Notes: a model not told the origin generated them from the sequence alone. A DNA stretch of 64,000 bases from Clostridioides difficile ATCC 9689 = DSM 1296 (GCF_001077535.1 NZ_CP011968.1:248001-312000); one strand, 5' to 3'; shown: positions 9,327 through 20,459, counted from the first letter of the stretch. Program-made: numbers and translations.

Positions 9327-10202
9327 ATGAATGTTTATGAAAAAGGTAATGGAGTTATACTAGAAAGAGTAACAGATTTTGACCCAGTACATATATTTGA
9401 GTGTGGTCAATGTTTTAGATGGCACAAACAAGAAGATGGCTCATACACTGGAGTTGCAAAGGGGAGAATATTAAATGTCAAAAAAGAGAATGATAAAATA
9501 TATTTAAATAATACTAATTTAAAGGAGTTTAACAGCATTTGGTATAATTACTTTGATTTAGGAACTGATTATACAGAAATAAAGAATAAGCTAAAAAATA
9601 TGGATGAATATTTAAATAAGGCTACTGAATTTGGATGGGGAATAAGAATATTAAGACAAGATGGATGGGAAATGCTTATATCATTTATAATTTCCTCTAA
9701 TAATAGGATTCCTATGATACAAAGAGCGATAGAAAATTTATCAAGAAAGTTTGGTAAGTATATAGGTGAATATGAAGGTAATGAATACTATGCATTCCCA
9801 ACACCAGAAGAACTAAATAAGGCCTCACAAGAGGAAATAAGAGCATGTCAAACAGGTTTTAGAGATAAGTACATAAAAAGTACTACACAGGCAGTTATAG
9901 AGAATAATGATGAGGTATCTGAATATACAAATTTAAGTACAGAGGATTGTAGAAAAGAGCTTTTAAAATTTAATGGAGTAGGACCAAAAGTATGTGATTG
10001 TATTGCATTATTTGGTATGCAAAAATATGATTCTTTTCCAGTTGATGTTTGGGTTAAGAGAGTTATGCAAGAATTTTATATAGATGAAGACATGAGTTTA
10101 CCTAAAATGAGAACTTATGGAATCGATAAATTTAAAGAAATGTCTGGATTTGCTCAACAGTACTTATTTTACTATGCAAGAGAACTCGGTATAGGAAAAT
10201 AA
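9327..10202 (+). CDS. 8-oxoguanine-type DNA glycosylase / AP lyase (HhH-GPD)
   Basis: Base-excision repair enzyme that removes oxidised guanine. The N-terminal OGG domain (FECGQCFRWHKQEDGSY) is followed by the helix-hairpin-helix and GPD loop LLKFNGVGPKVCDCIALFG...FPVDVWVKRVM, with the catalytic Lys in VGPKV and the Asp in PVDVW. At 291 residues it is the bacterial Ogg1-like form. AAGGAGA precedes the ATG. The next gene begins 17 nt after its stop, so the two may be co-transcribed. Confidence 0.93.
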   Translation: MNVYEKGNGVILERVTDFDPVHIFECGQCFRWHKQEDGSYTGVAKGRILNVKKENDKIYLNNTNLKEFNSIWYNYFDLGTDYTEIKNKLKNMDEYLNKATEFGWGIRILRQDGWEMLISFIISSNNRIPMIQRAIENLSRKFGKYIGEYEGNEYYAFPTPEELNKASQEEIRACQTGFRDKYIKSTTQAVIENNDEVSEYTNLSTEDCRKELLKFNGVGPKVCDCIALFGMQKYDSFPVDVWVKRVMQEFYIDEDMSLPKMRTYGIDKFKEMSGFAQQYLFYYARELGIGK

Positions 10203-10219
10203 ATTAAGGGGGAGAAATT

Positions 10220-11710
10220 ATGGGAGTAATAGGAACAATATTTCTGTTCTATTTAATTATATCATATCTAGCTGGAGCCATAATTTCTGTGATTATATTA
10301 CTTGAAAATAGAGACCCTGCAAAAACAATGTCTTGGCTATTGATGTTTATTATATTTCCAGGTGTAGGTTTAATGATATATGCTATTTCAGGTAGAAATA
10401 TTAGAAAAAGAAAATTATTTAAGACTCAAAAACTAGCTAATAATATAAAAGAAAAGAAACTATTTGATACATTAGAAAAGATAACAGAAATAGTTGAATT
10501 AGAAAAAGAATCTATAAAACAAAATAAGCTTTTAAGAGATGAAGAGGATGGTAGTTATAGAAAAAGGGTAATAAATATGTTGTTAAAGACTGGTATGTTT
10601 CCCTTTACTAAAAATAATAAAGTGGATGTATTTGTAGATGGAAATGAAAAGTTTAAAAGACTTATAGAAGATATAAGAGAAGCTAAAGACCATATTCATT
10701 TAGAGTACTTTATCATCAAAGATAGTGAAATAGGTAGGGTGTTAAAAGAAGAACTTATAAAAAAGGCTAAAGAAGGCATTAAGATAAGAATTTTATATGA
10801 TGATGTAGGATGCTGGAGATTTTGGTTTAATAGAAAATTTTTCCGAGAAATGAGGGAAGTAGGTATAGAAATTGCAGCATTTTTACCTACAAAATTTCCT
10901 ATAATAGGAGGGAAATTAAACTATAGAAATCACAGAAAAATTGTTGTTATTGATGGAATAATTGGATATACAGGTGGAATAAATATAGGAGATGAATATT
11001 TAGGCAAAAATGATAAGTTTGGATATTGGAGAGATACTCATATTAGGATTAAGGGTATTTCTGTATACATGCTTCAAATGACATTTCTGATTGATTGGTA
11101 TTATACAACAAAAGAAGTATTAGTGACTAAAAATTATTTCCCAAGTGTAGGGAATGTTGGTGAAAGTATGATACAAGTTGTTGCGAGTGGTCCAGACAGT
11201 GACTGGGAAGATATTCATTATGCTTATTTTTCTGCAATATGTCAGGCTAGAAAAAATGTTTATATAGAAACTCCATATTTTATTCCAGATGAAAGTCTAC
11301 TAAAAGCTATAAAGAGTGCTGCTCTTAGTGGAGTTGATGTGAGAATAATATTTCCTAAAATTGCAGACCACAAGATAGTAAATATAGCATCTTATTCATA
11401 TTTTGAAGAAATATTAAGAGCAGGTGGTAAAGTTTATTTATATAATAAAGGATTTATACATTCTAAAGTCGTAATAATAGATGATAAAATTGCTTCTGCA
11501 GGTACAGCTAATATGGATTTAAGAAGTTTTATGCTTAACTTTGAGGTAAATGCATTTATCTATGATGAAGAAGTTATTAGGGTAATGACAGATGATTTCT
11601 TTGAGGATTTAAGTCACTGTGAAGAACTTAATTTGGAGGTATTTAAGAATAGAAATATCATACAAAAAATCAAAGAATCTGTAGCAAGATTATTTTCACC
11701 AATATTATAA
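10220..11710 (+). CDS. cls: Cardiolipin synthase
   Basis: Phospholipase-D superfamily enzyme that condenses two phosphatidylglycerols to cardiolipin at the membrane. Two N-terminal membrane segments (about 1-25 and 35-55), then two HKD motifs: HRKIVVIDG (NHRKIVVIDGIIGYTGGINI) and HSKVVIIDD (followed by ASAGTANMDLRSF). The 496-residue length is normal for bacterial Cls. GGGGGAG precedes the ATG. Confidence 0.95.
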   Translation: MGVIGTIFLFYLIISYLAGAIISVIILLENRDPAKTMSWLLMFIIFPGVGLMIYAISGRNIRKRKLFKTQKLANNIKEKKLFDTLEKITEIVELEKESIKQNKLLRDEEDGSYRKRVINMLLKTGMFPFTKNNKVDVFVDGNEKFKRLIEDIREAKDHIHLEYFIIKDSEIGRVLKEELIKKAKEGIKIRILYDDVGCWRFWFNRKFFREMREVGIEIAAFLPTKFPIIGGKLNYRNHRKIVVIDGIIGYTGGINIGDEYLGKNDKFGYWRDTHIRIKGISVYMLQMTFLIDWYYTTKEVLVTKNYFPSVGNVGESMIQVVASGPDSDWEDIHYAYFSAICQARKNVYIETPYFIPDESLLKAIKSAALSGVDVRIIFPKIADHKIVNIASYSYFEEILRAGGKVYLYNKGFIHSKVVIIDDKIASAGTANMDLRSFMLNFEVNAFIYDEEVIRVMTDDFFEDLSHCEELNLEVFKNRNIIQKIKESVARLFSPIL

Positions 11711-11729
11711 AAAATTATTAAAAAAGGTA

Positions 11730-11793
11730 TTGAAAATTATGTGTGATTGGTATATTATAATAATTGTTAGCACTCTATTAGATAGAGTGATAA
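11730..11793 (+). promoter_or_regulatory. groESL promoter with CIRCE operator
   Basis: CIRCE at 11767-11793: TTAGCACTC-N9-GAGTGATAA, one mismatch from the consensus inverted repeat bound by HrcA. A promoter just before it reads TTGAAA (11730-11735), N17, TATTAT (11753-11758). Heat-shock control by HrcA follows from established knowledge of this element. Confidence 0.9.
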
Positions 11794-11902
11794 TAAATAA
11801 AAAGTATATATATAAATCTACATATATAAGTAGTATTAATTTAAAAATAACTAAAAACATAGGCGAACTAGTCTATACTTAATATTTTAGGAGGCGTTAA
11901 TA

Positions 11903-12187
11903 ATGAAAATAAGACCATTAGCTGACAGAGTAGTAATTAAAAAAGTAGAAGCAGAAGAAAAAACTGCAAGTGGAATAGTTTTACCAGGAGCAGCTAAAGA
12001 GCAACCTCAAATAGCTGAAGTTGTAGAAGTTGGACCAGGTGGAATAGTTGAAGGGAAAGAAATAAAAATGGAATTGACAGTGGGAGATAAGGTTATATTC
12101 CAAAAATATTCTGGAACAGAAGTTAAGATAGAAGGACAAGAATACACAATACTAAGACAGAGTGATGTATTAGCTGTTATTGAATAA
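11903..12187 (+). CDS. groES: Co-chaperonin GroES
   Basis: Ten-kDa lid of the GroEL folding chamber; 94 residues, standard length. It starts [14 protein letters not shown], with the mobile loop around [11 protein letters not shown] and the C-terminal [18 protein letters not shown] precedes the ATG. First gene of a two-gene operon under CIRCE. Confidence 0.98.
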   Translation: MKIRPLADRVVIKKVEAEEKTASGIVLPGAAKEQPQIAEVVEVGPGGIVEGKEIKMELTVGDKVIFQKYSGTEVKIEGQEYTILRQSDVLAVIE

Positions 12188-12207
12188 ATATAGAATAAAT
12201 TTATTAG

Positions 12208-13848
<1,641 letters not shown>

Positions 13849-13880
13849 TTTAAAAAATTTAAAATATAAATTTTAATATA

Positions 13881-13930
13881 AAGAACTATTTCGACTTAGA
13901 TTTTAAACTCTAAGTTGAAATAGTTCTTTT
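13881..13930 (+). terminator. Terminator of groESL
   Basis: AAGAACTATTTC-ACTTAGA pairs with TCTAAGT-GAAATAGTTCTTTT: about 18 bp with a short loop and a T-run. Confidence 0.85.
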
Positions 13931-14109
13931 GTATATATCTAATTTTTGTATATCTATAAATTCAATACACATATTTAGATAATCAGTATCTAGTTTGTAA
14001 TAATATTTTAGAGTAGTATTGTTATTTTTTAGGTTATGATTTTAGATATATATTAATTAAGGTATAATTGTTGATAGAGAATAAATCAAATTTAAAAGGA
14101 TGCGATAAT

Positions 14110-14850
14110 ATGGACTTAAGAAAATTGCTTGAAGAAGTTAAAAATGAAAATATTGATATAGATTTTGCGTTAGAAAAGTTAAAAGATTTACCTTATGAAG
14201 ACCTTGGATATGCAAATATAGACCATCATAGAGAATTAAGAAATGGGTATCCGGAAGTTATTTATTGTGAAGGTAAGAGTGATGAGCATATTTTAGGGAT
14301 TATTGATAAAATGAATCAAAAAAGTTCTAACATATTGGGGACAAGGTGCAGAAAAGAAACTTTTCTGAAAATTAAAGAAATCTATAATCATGCTGAGTAT
14401 GAAGAGGTGTCTAAAATTCTTAAGATTCAAAATCATGATATAGAGAATATAGGAAAAGGTAAAATTGTGATTGCTACAGGGGGAACTTCTGATATACCAG
14501 TAGCAGACGAAGCTTATCATACAGCTAAGTTTTTAGGTAATGATGTTGATAGAATATATGATGTTGGAGTGGCAGGTATACATAGGCTTTTAAATAAAAG
14601 ACATAAAATAGATAGTGCTAGAGTAATAGTAGCCGTTGCAGGTATGGAAGGTGCTCTTGCAAGTGTAATTGGTGGACTGGTTGATGTTCCAGTAATAGCT
14701 GTTCCAACTTCTGTTGGATATGGAGCAAATTTTGGAGGATTAGCAGCATTACTAGCTATGTTAAATAGCTGTGCATCTGGAATATCTGTTGTAAATATTG
14801 ATAATGGATTTGGAGCAGGATATTTAGCATCAATGATAAATAAACTGTAA
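14110..14850 (+). CDS. larB: LarB, pyridinium-3,5-biscarboxylate mononucleotide synthase
   Basis: First enzyme of the nickel-pincer nucleotide pathway: carboxylates nicotinic acid adenine dinucleotide and releases AMP. The C-terminal half is PurE-like (KIVIATGGTSDIPVADEA ... AVAGMEGALASVIGGLV ... PTSVGYGANFGG). I place the start at ATG 14110 (MDLRKLLEEVK) because AAAAGGA lies 9 nt before it; an in-frame TTG at 14068 has no such site. It pairs with larC downstream. No larA or larE is in the window. Confidence 0.93.
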   Translation: MDLRKLLEEVKNENIDIDFALEKLKDLPYEDLGYANIDHHRELRNGYPEVIYCEGKSDEHILGIIDKMNQKSSNILGTRCRKETFLKIKEIYNHAEYEEVSKILKIQNHDIENIGKGKIVIATGGTSDIPVADEAYHTAKFLGNDVDRIYDVGVAGIHRLLNKRHKIDSARVIVAVAGMEGALASVIGGLVDVPVIAVPTSVGYGANFGGLAALLAMLNSCASGISVVNIDNGFGAGYLASMINKL

Positions 14851-14933
14851 ATACATTGATATAAATTAAACAAAACTATATAATAAAATTTAATTTCTAT
14901 TATATTTTTACTATTAAAATTGAGGAGACATAT

Positions 14934-16117
14934 ATGAGTGAAAAAATACTTTATTTTGATATAATAAGCGGTATATCAGGGGATATGACCCTTGCAAGTT
15001 TATTAAATTTAGGTGTGCCTAAGGAAATTTTTTTGGAGGAAATTCATAAACTAAGAATGAGCGATGAATTTAATATAAACATCAGCTCGAAAACTGAAAA
15101 TGGAATAGTAGGTACAAAAGTAGAAGTAATTACAAAAGAAAAACATACGCATAGAAATTTAGTGGATATATTTGAGGTTATAGATAAAAGCACTCTAAAC
15201 GAAAATGTAAAATTTAAAGCAAAAAAAATATTTATGGTAATTGGAGAAGCAGAAGCAAAAGTTCATGGAACTACAATAGACAAGATACATTTTCATGAGG
15301 TAGGGGCTATAGATTCAATTGTAGATATAGTAGGAGCTTCTATATTAGTTGACTTACTTTGTGTAGATAAAGTTTGTGCTAGTACAGTGTCTGTTGGTTC
15401 AGGATTTGTAAAATGTGAACATGGAATTATACCTATACCTGCACCTGCAACTATAGAAATTTTAAAAGGTGTGCCAATTAAATTAAATAATGTAAATGGA
15501 GAATGTACAACTCCAACAGGAGCTGCAATCATAAAAGTCTTGTGTGATGAGTTTGTAGATGAGCTTGAATTTTCTCCAAAGCAAATTGGATATGGTATAG
15601 GTCATAAGAAGTTTGAAGTACCAAATATACTCAGAACTGTATTAGGTGAAAAAAAAAAGAAGAATTAATTTATGAAATTAGTGCAAACATTGATGATATG
15701 TCTTCAGAAATCTATTCTTATTTGTATGAAAAAATATTAGATGAGAAAGCATTAGATATTTATACAGAGAGCATTTATATGAAGAAGAATAGACCAGCAA
15801 CAAAAGTATCAATTTTATGTAATGAATCAGATTTAGAAAAATTTATTAAAATATTACTTTTAGAAACTAGTACTTTTGGAGTGAGATATAATGCATATAA
15901 TAGAGAAATTCTAGAGAGAAAATTTGTAAAATTAGATACAAAATATGGAGTGGTTACAGTAAAACTAGGGTATTATAAAGGAAAACTAGTCAAGGCTACT
16001 CCAGAATATAATGAATGTAAAACTATAGCAAAAAATGAAGATATTCCTATAAAAAAAGTGTTTGCTGATATAAATTTTAGAATAAAAGAAGAATTTAGTG
16101 AAAACTTATTGACATAA
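14934..16117 (+). CDS. larC: LarC, nickel insertase, made by -1 frameshift
   Basis: CTP-dependent cyclometallase that inserts nickel into the pincer cofactor. The first part (14934-15668, 244 codons, His-rich EKHTHRN and KIHFHEVGA) ends ...LGEKKKKN-stop. The second part continues one frame back and runs to 16117 without needing a start codon; its first residues are EELIYEISANIDDMSSEIY, a typical LarC core. The heptamer A-AAA-AAG sits at 15653-15659, just before the zero-frame stop (15666-15668). Lactobacillus LarC is also made by a programmed frameshift. A TTAGGTG SD-like stretch lies upstream, as at other -1 sites. The short product LarC1 may also be made. Confidence 0.88.
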
Positions 16118-16137
16118 GTAATAAATTTTGATAAATT
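16109..16137 (+). promoter_or_regulatory. Promoter of the guaA leader
   Basis: TTGACA (16109-16114), N17, TAAATT (16132-16137). The -35 overlaps the larC stop codon. It places the transcript start about 50 nt before the riboswitch aptamer. Confidence 0.5.
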
Positions 16138-16192
16138 AATATTCAGCCTTATTAAATAAAAGTAAACAGAAAAAAATATATAAAATATAAAC

Positions 16193-16412
16193 TCACTCGT
16201 ATATGCTCAGAAATATGGTCTGAGAGTCTCTACCAAGATACCGTAAATATCTTGACTATGAGTGAAATTATTATACCAAAAGACCTAGTTAAGTAAATGT
16301 GTAGGCTGAGTTAAACTCCCTATGTGTTGGCTATAAGATAAAGGTATTTTGGAAGCCTGTATAGTAATTTCACTTTTGCTAGAAATTATGGAAGTTACTA
16401 TACAGGTTTTTT
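16193..16412 (+). promoter_or_regulatory. Guanine riboswitch with terminator, controlling guaA
   Basis: Aptamer 16193-16265. P1 pairs TCACTC with GAGTGA (16260-16265), P2 pairs CTCAGA with TCTGAG, and P3 pairs CAAGATA with TATCTTG. The three-way junction has the purine consensus (GAGTCTCTACC). The specificity base is C in TTGACTATG, so guanine and not adenine. Terminator: CCTGTATAGTAA (16356 on) with TTACTATACAGG plus a T-run to 16412. The P1 3' strand and its extension (16261-16275) can pair with 16361-16375, so terminator and aptamer closure are linked: guanine bound means guaA off. Confidence 0.93.
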
Positions 16413-16498
16413 GTGTAAAAAGATTTAATATAATTTAGACTGTATTGTGTTAAAATAAATATATAAAAACTATATTATACAAGGAGAGATGTAAATTT

Positions 16499-18034
16499 AT
16501 GAAACATGAATTAGTACTTGTAATAGATTTTGGAGGACAATATAATCAGTTGATAGCTAGAAGAGTTAGAGAAAACAACGTATATTGTGAAATACTTCCA
16601 TGTACTGCAAGCATAGAAAGAATAAAAGAAAAAAATCCTAAAGGGATAATATTTACAGGCGGTCCAAATAGTGCGTATTTAGAAGATTCTCCAACAATAT
16701 CAAAAGAAATATTTGAACTAGGAGTACCAATACTTGGAATATGCTATGGTATTCAAATAATGTCTCATGTATTGGGTGGAGTTGTAAGAAAAGGTAATAA
16801 ACAAGAAAAAGAATATGGAAAAACAGCTATAACTTATGGAAAATCATCATTATTTGAAGGAATAACTACAAATAGTGTATGGATGAGTCATACAGATTTA
16901 ATAGAAAAAGTTCCAGAAGGATTTACTATAGTTGCAAATACTAATGATTGTCCAGTAGCAGCTATGGAAAATGTAGAACGAAACCTATATGGAGTTCAAT
17001 TCCATCCAGAGGTAGAACACTGTTTGGAAGGGGACAAGATACTTACAAACTTCTTATATAATATTTGTAAAGTAAAAGGTGACTGGACTACAGATTCATT
17101 CATAGAAGATAAAATAAAAGAATTAAAAGAAAAAATAGGCGATAAAAAAGCTTTATGTGCTTTAAGTGGAGGAGTTGATTCTTCTGTTGCTGCAGTTCTT
17201 ATTCATAAAGCAATTGGGGACAACTTAACTTGTATATTTGTTGACCATGGTTTACTTAGAAAAAATGAAGGAAATGATGTAGAAAGAATATTTAGAGAGA
17301 AATTTGATATAAATTTAATAAGAGTTAATGCAGAAGATAGATTCTTATCTAAATTAAAAGGAGTTTCTGAACCAGAAGCTAAGAGAAAAATAATAGGTGA
17401 AGAATTTATAAGAGTATTTGAAGAAGAATCAAATAAATTAGGAAAAATGGATTTCTTAGTACAAGGAACAATCTATCCAGATGTTATAGAAAGTGGACAT
17501 GGAAATGCTGCTACTATAAAGTCTCATCATAATGTTGGTGGAATCCCAGAAGATGTAGACTTCCAAGAAATTGTAGAACCATTAAGAGAGTTATTTAAGG
17601 ATGAAGTTAGAAAAATAGGATTAGAGCTTGGTATAGAAGAAGGATTAATATTTAGACATCCTTTCCCAGGACCAGGTCTAGGAATAAGAGTTATAGGTGA
17701 TGTAACTAAAGAAAAATGTGATATATTAAGAGAAGCTGATGCTGTTTATATGGACGAGCTTAGAAAAGCAGGTTTATACAGAGAAATATGGCAAGCTTTT
17801 GCAACATTACCAGATGTTAAGACTGTTGGAGTTATGGGTGATGAAAGAACATATGCTTATTTAGTTGGTTTAAGAGCAGTTACTTCTTCTGATGGAATGA
17901 CTTCTGACTGGTATAAGATGCCTTATGATGTATTAGAAAGAATTTCTAATAGAATAATAAATGAAGTTGATGGAGTAAATAGAGTAGTTTATGATATAAC
18001 TTCTAAGCCTCCTGGAACTATTGAATGGGAATAG
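16499..18034 (+). CDS. guaA: GMP synthase (glutamine-hydrolysing)
   Basis: Converts XMP to GMP using glutamine and ATP. The N-terminal class I amidotransferase domain has nucleophile C82 in GICYGIQ and FHPEVEH near 170. The ATP pyrophosphatase P-loop LSGGVDSS lies near 220, and the C-terminal dimerisation domain ends with the conserved PPGTIEWE. 511 residues, normal. Controlled by the guanine riboswitch just upstream. Its 3' end is the likely phage attachment region. Confidence 0.98.
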
Positions 18035-18110
18035 TATACAAAAAAGCTGTAAACCTTGAAATTTTAAGGTTTACAGCTTTTTAAAATTTGCTTGTGATAC
18101 TAAAATGATA
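18000..18110. other. Probable left attachment region (attL)
   Basis: The integrase gene ends at 18111, directly facing guaA. Tyrosine-recombinase elements often use the 3' end of guaA. The core cannot be fixed because the right junction is outside the window. Confidence 0.35.
18042..18083. terminator. Terminator after guaA
   Basis: AAAAAGCTGTAAACCTT pairs with AAGGTTTACAGCTTTTT. Symmetric A and T runs allow it to stop guaA and the convergent integrase transcript. Confidence 0.85.
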
Positions 18111-19172
18111 CTATATATTTAAATCATCTAATTTTTGTGCAACTTCAAGCTGCTTATTCGGGTATAAATGAGAATATGTATTCCATGTTGTTTCAGCTTT
18201 TTCATGTCCTAAACGTTCAGCTATAGTTAATATATTTACATCCATATTCACCAATAAAGATGCATGAGAATGTCTTAAGTCATGTACTCTAATTCTTTTT
18301 ATTCCAGATAGCTTACAACACCTATCTAATTCTTTATGTAAATAACTTTTGGCAAATTTAAATATCCTTTCATCTTCTTTTAAATCATATAGTTTAGATA
18401 AGTAATCTTTTATATTATTATATAAAAAACTTGGTATAGGAACAATACGTTTACTTTTAGGAGTTTTAGGAGAAGAAACTATATCTTCACCATTTAACTT
18501 CATATAGCTTTTATCAATATTTATTTTGTTTTCAAATATATCTTTTGGAGTAAGAGCCATTAATTCACCTAGTCTAAGCCCTGCCCAAAATAAAATTTCA
18601 AAAGCTAGACGAGGTTCTGGTTTATTTTCAAATTCCATAAATTTTTTAAATTCATCTAAAGTCCAAAACTGCATTTCATCAGCGTTTTTTTTACCAATAG
18701 AACCTGCTAAGTGGGCAGGATTAGAAGGTAAATTATAGTACTTAACTGCATAATTTAATATAGCAACAAGTTGATTATTTATTGTTTTTATGTATGTTTG
18801 ACTATAATCACTTTGCAATAATTCGTTTTGCCACTTTCTAATATGTTTAGCAGTAATTTCATTTATTTTCAGCTTTCTAAAAAAAGGCAAGATTTTTAAG
18901 TTTATTAAGTACTTCTTAATATCTATAGTAGTCAATTTTAATCTAGTTGACATATCTTGCATGTATTCATCTACAAGACTTTCAAAATTCATATCAGTAC
19001 TCATTTTAGATTTATTCAAAAACTCTCTTTCAAATTCCAAAGCTTCTTTTTTAGTTTTGAAACCTCTTTTTATTTTCTTTTTTTTATCTCCATTGAAATC
19101 TGTAAAATAAAAACCAGCATACCAACTTTTTCTTTGTTCATCTTTGTAAGCAGGAATTTTAGACACCCCCAA
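18111..19172 (-). CDS. int: Phage integrase, tyrosine recombinase
   Basis: Site-specific recombinase of 353 residues. An AP2-like arm-binding domain (about 1-55), SAM-like core-binding domain (about 60-155) and catalytic domain carry the expected residues: Arg in GLRLGEL, H-x-x-R in HDLRHSH, and LGH...TWNTYSHLY with the nucleophile Tyr. The start is uncertain: TTG 19172 or GTG 19166 in a GGGGGTG run, neither with a clear SD. It reads towards guaA. Confidence 0.95.
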   Translation of the reverse strand: MGVSKIPAYKDEQRKSWYAGFYFTDFNGDKKKKIKRGFKTKKEALEFEREFLNKSKMSTDMNFESLVDEYMQDMSTRLKLTTIDIKKYLINLKILPFFRKLKINEITAKHIRKWQNELLQSDYSQTYIKTINNQLVAILNYAVKYYNLPSNPAHLAGSIGKKNADEMQFWTLDEFKKFMEFENKPEPRLAFEILFWAGLRLGELMALTPKDIFENKINIDKSYMKLNGEDIVSSPKTPKSKRIVPIPSFLYNNIKDYLSKLYDLKEDERIFKFAKSYLHKELDRCCKLSGIKRIRVHDLRHSHASLLVNMDVNILTIAERLGHEKAETTWNTYSHLYPNKQLEVAQKLDDLNI

Positions 19173-19233
19173 TTATGTCATTTTAATATTACAATAATTA
19201 TAACATGTTAGATATACTATCTAAATAATTGTT

Positions 19234-19449
19234 TTATTTTTCTCTTCTTTTCATCTCTTGAAGCTTGTAATATTTACACAGTTCAAAGAAGTCTTCTTCT
19301 AGTGCTATAGATAAGTCTAGTATCGTAGATATACCTATATCTTTATATTCTTGATTTTCTAGTTTTGATATATAACTTCTGTTACGTCCCATTTTTTCTG
19401 CTAATTCTAGTTGTGTCATTCTTTTCTTTTTTCTTAATTTTTTCAACAT
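19234..19449 (-). CDS. Small XRE-family DNA-binding protein
   Basis: 71 residues, almost entirely one helix-turn-helix: KKKRMTQLELAEKMGRNRSY then ISKLENQEYKDIG. ATG preceded by AAGGTGG. It lies between integrase and repressor on the same strand as both. Possible integrase or excision regulator; target unknown. Confidence 0.85.
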   Translation of the reverse strand: MLKKLRKKKRMTQLELAEKMGRNRSYISKLENQEYKDIGISTILDLSIALEEDFFELCKYYKLQEMKRREK

Positions 19450-19591
19450 TTATTAAAATCCACCTTTTAATTATTTTTTGATTATTTTTATAATTAATAG
19501 TTTGTGTAGTTTATTGTAATAAATGTTCCTAATTAGAACATTTTTTGGTGGAAAAATGTGTTAAAATGTAGTTAAGAAATTAAAAGCAAAA

Positions 19592-19611
19592 AGCACTATA
19601 ACAATAGTGCT
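19592..19611 (+). promoter_or_regulatory. Hairpin in leader of two small genes
   Basis: AGCACTAT-AACA-ATAGTGCT, perfect 8-bp stem without T-run. Upstream at 19527-19543 is TGTTC-N7-GAACA, a possible regulator site. Confidence 0.35.
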
Positions 19612-19651
19612 AAGTCAAAACAGATATATAATAGTAAAGGAGATGTTTTAG

Positions 19652-19738
19652 ATGAAGTTTATAGGAAGTTTATTATTAATAATGCGAACGTACGTTCTTG
19701 AAATGAGATATGGAAAAGAATTAGGTATAGCTATTTAA
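19652..19738 (+). CDS. 28-residue small protein of unknown function
   Basis: ATG with AAGGAG 9 nt upstream (19637-19642). A hydrophobic N-terminal stretch (FIGSLLLIM) is followed by a basic/acidic tail. The frame contains a perfect 12-bp palindrome GAACGTACGTTC (19686-19697) that resembles a LexA box. I do not recognise the protein. Confidence 0.4.
   Translation: MKFIGSLLLIMRTYVLEMRYGKELGIAI
19686..19697. promoter_or_regulatory. LexA-box-like palindrome
   Basis: GAACGTACGTTC preceded by C fits the Gram-positive SOS box (CGAACRNRYGTTYG-type). It is the only such perfect site I noticed in the immunity region. Confidence 0.4.
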
Positions 19739-19781
19739 AGTAAAATACATAACTTATACATAAAAACAGGGGATGGCATAT

Positions 19782-19922
19782 ATGATAGAATTAGAAAAAA
19801 AATTAATAAAAAAGGGGAAAGTTTTAGACACAATAAAAAGTTTAGATAAAAATAAATTTGATAAATATGTGGAATTAGTAAAAAAGTGCCATAATAAAGA
19901 AAATAAAAAAGAAGGGGAGTAA
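19782..19922 (+). CDS. 46-residue charged small phage protein
   Basis: ATG with AGGGGATGG upstream. The Lys/Glu-rich helical protein (MIELEKKLIKKGKVLD...) runs into the terminator shared with the convergent repressor gene. Function unknown. Confidence 0.5.
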   Translation: MIELEKKLIKKGKVLDTIKSLDKNKFDKYVELVKKCHNKENKKEGE

Positions 19923-19940
19923 ATTCCTCTTCTTTTTTTA
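19905..19940. terminator. Bidirectional terminator between convergent genes
   Basis: AAGAAGGGGA pairs with TTCCTCTTC and is followed by a T-run; the opposite strand also ends in Ts. It separates the 46-residue gene from the repressor gene. Confidence 0.65.
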
Positions 19941-20303
19941 TTTCTTTTTATCCATTTCTTCTTCGAGAAAAACTTTTGCTATCTTCATCATTTTTTCTTG
20001 TGACGCAGGACTTAGCTCACTAATCATTCTTAGAGCTTCTTTTATATCATCAGAAAAATTCAACTTCTCAATTAATTCTAACTCAGCAGAATGTTCTGCG
20101 TTTCTGATGTTTGTTCTACCTAGCAGGTAGTCCACAGATACATTAAATAAGTCTGCTAGTTTTGACAAGATTTCTTTATCAGGGAACCTTTCTTCTGATT
20201 CATAATAGCCAATTATTCTCCCTGAAATATTCAGTTTTTCTCCTAATTCTTTTTGAGTATAATTTAATTCTTTTCTAAGTAATTTCAATCTTTTTCCGAA
20301 CAT
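19938..20303 (-). CDS. Phage repressor (CI-like, XRE family)
   Basis: N-terminal helix-turn-helix (GKRLKLLRKELNYTQKELGE then KLNISGRIIGYYESEERFPD), followed by a helical C-terminal part (about 70-121). There is no LexA/S24 protease domain, so SOS self-cleavage is not expected; loss of repression would need an antirepressor. Start chosen at ATG 20303 because GGAGG lies 9 nt upstream; an in-frame TTG nine bases earlier abuts the SD. Divergent from the Cro-like gene across an operator region. Confidence 0.88.
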   Translation of the reverse strand: MFGKRLKLLRKELNYTQKELGEKLNISGRIIGYYESEERFPDKEILSKLADLFNVSVDYLLGRTNIRNAEHSAELELIEKLNFSDDIKEALRMISELSPASQEKMMKIAKVFLEEEMDKKK

Positions 20304-20416
20304 ATTATTCAACCTCCGATAAAAACAAACAAATTGTTCTATTTAGATTTAATATATCACATATTCGTTATCAACAGAAGAATTAAATAAAAAAAGAACA
20401 AATAAAACAAAAAGTG

Positions 20417-20445
20417 TTGACAGAGAACAATTAGTTCGATATAAT
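20417..20445 (+). promoter_or_regulatory. Early rightward promoter with operator in its spacer
   Basis: Perfect TTGACA (20417-20422), N17, TATAAT (20440-20445). The operator GAACAATTAGTTC (20425-20437) fills the spacer, so repressor binding would block RNA polymerase directly. Confidence 0.85.
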
Positions 20446-20459
20446 AAAAATATAAAAAA

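Noticed and set aside
15698-16117. Separate gene for the second half of LarC
   Set aside because: Its reading frame extends upstream to the slippery site with conserved LarC residues, and no ribosome binding site precedes 15698.
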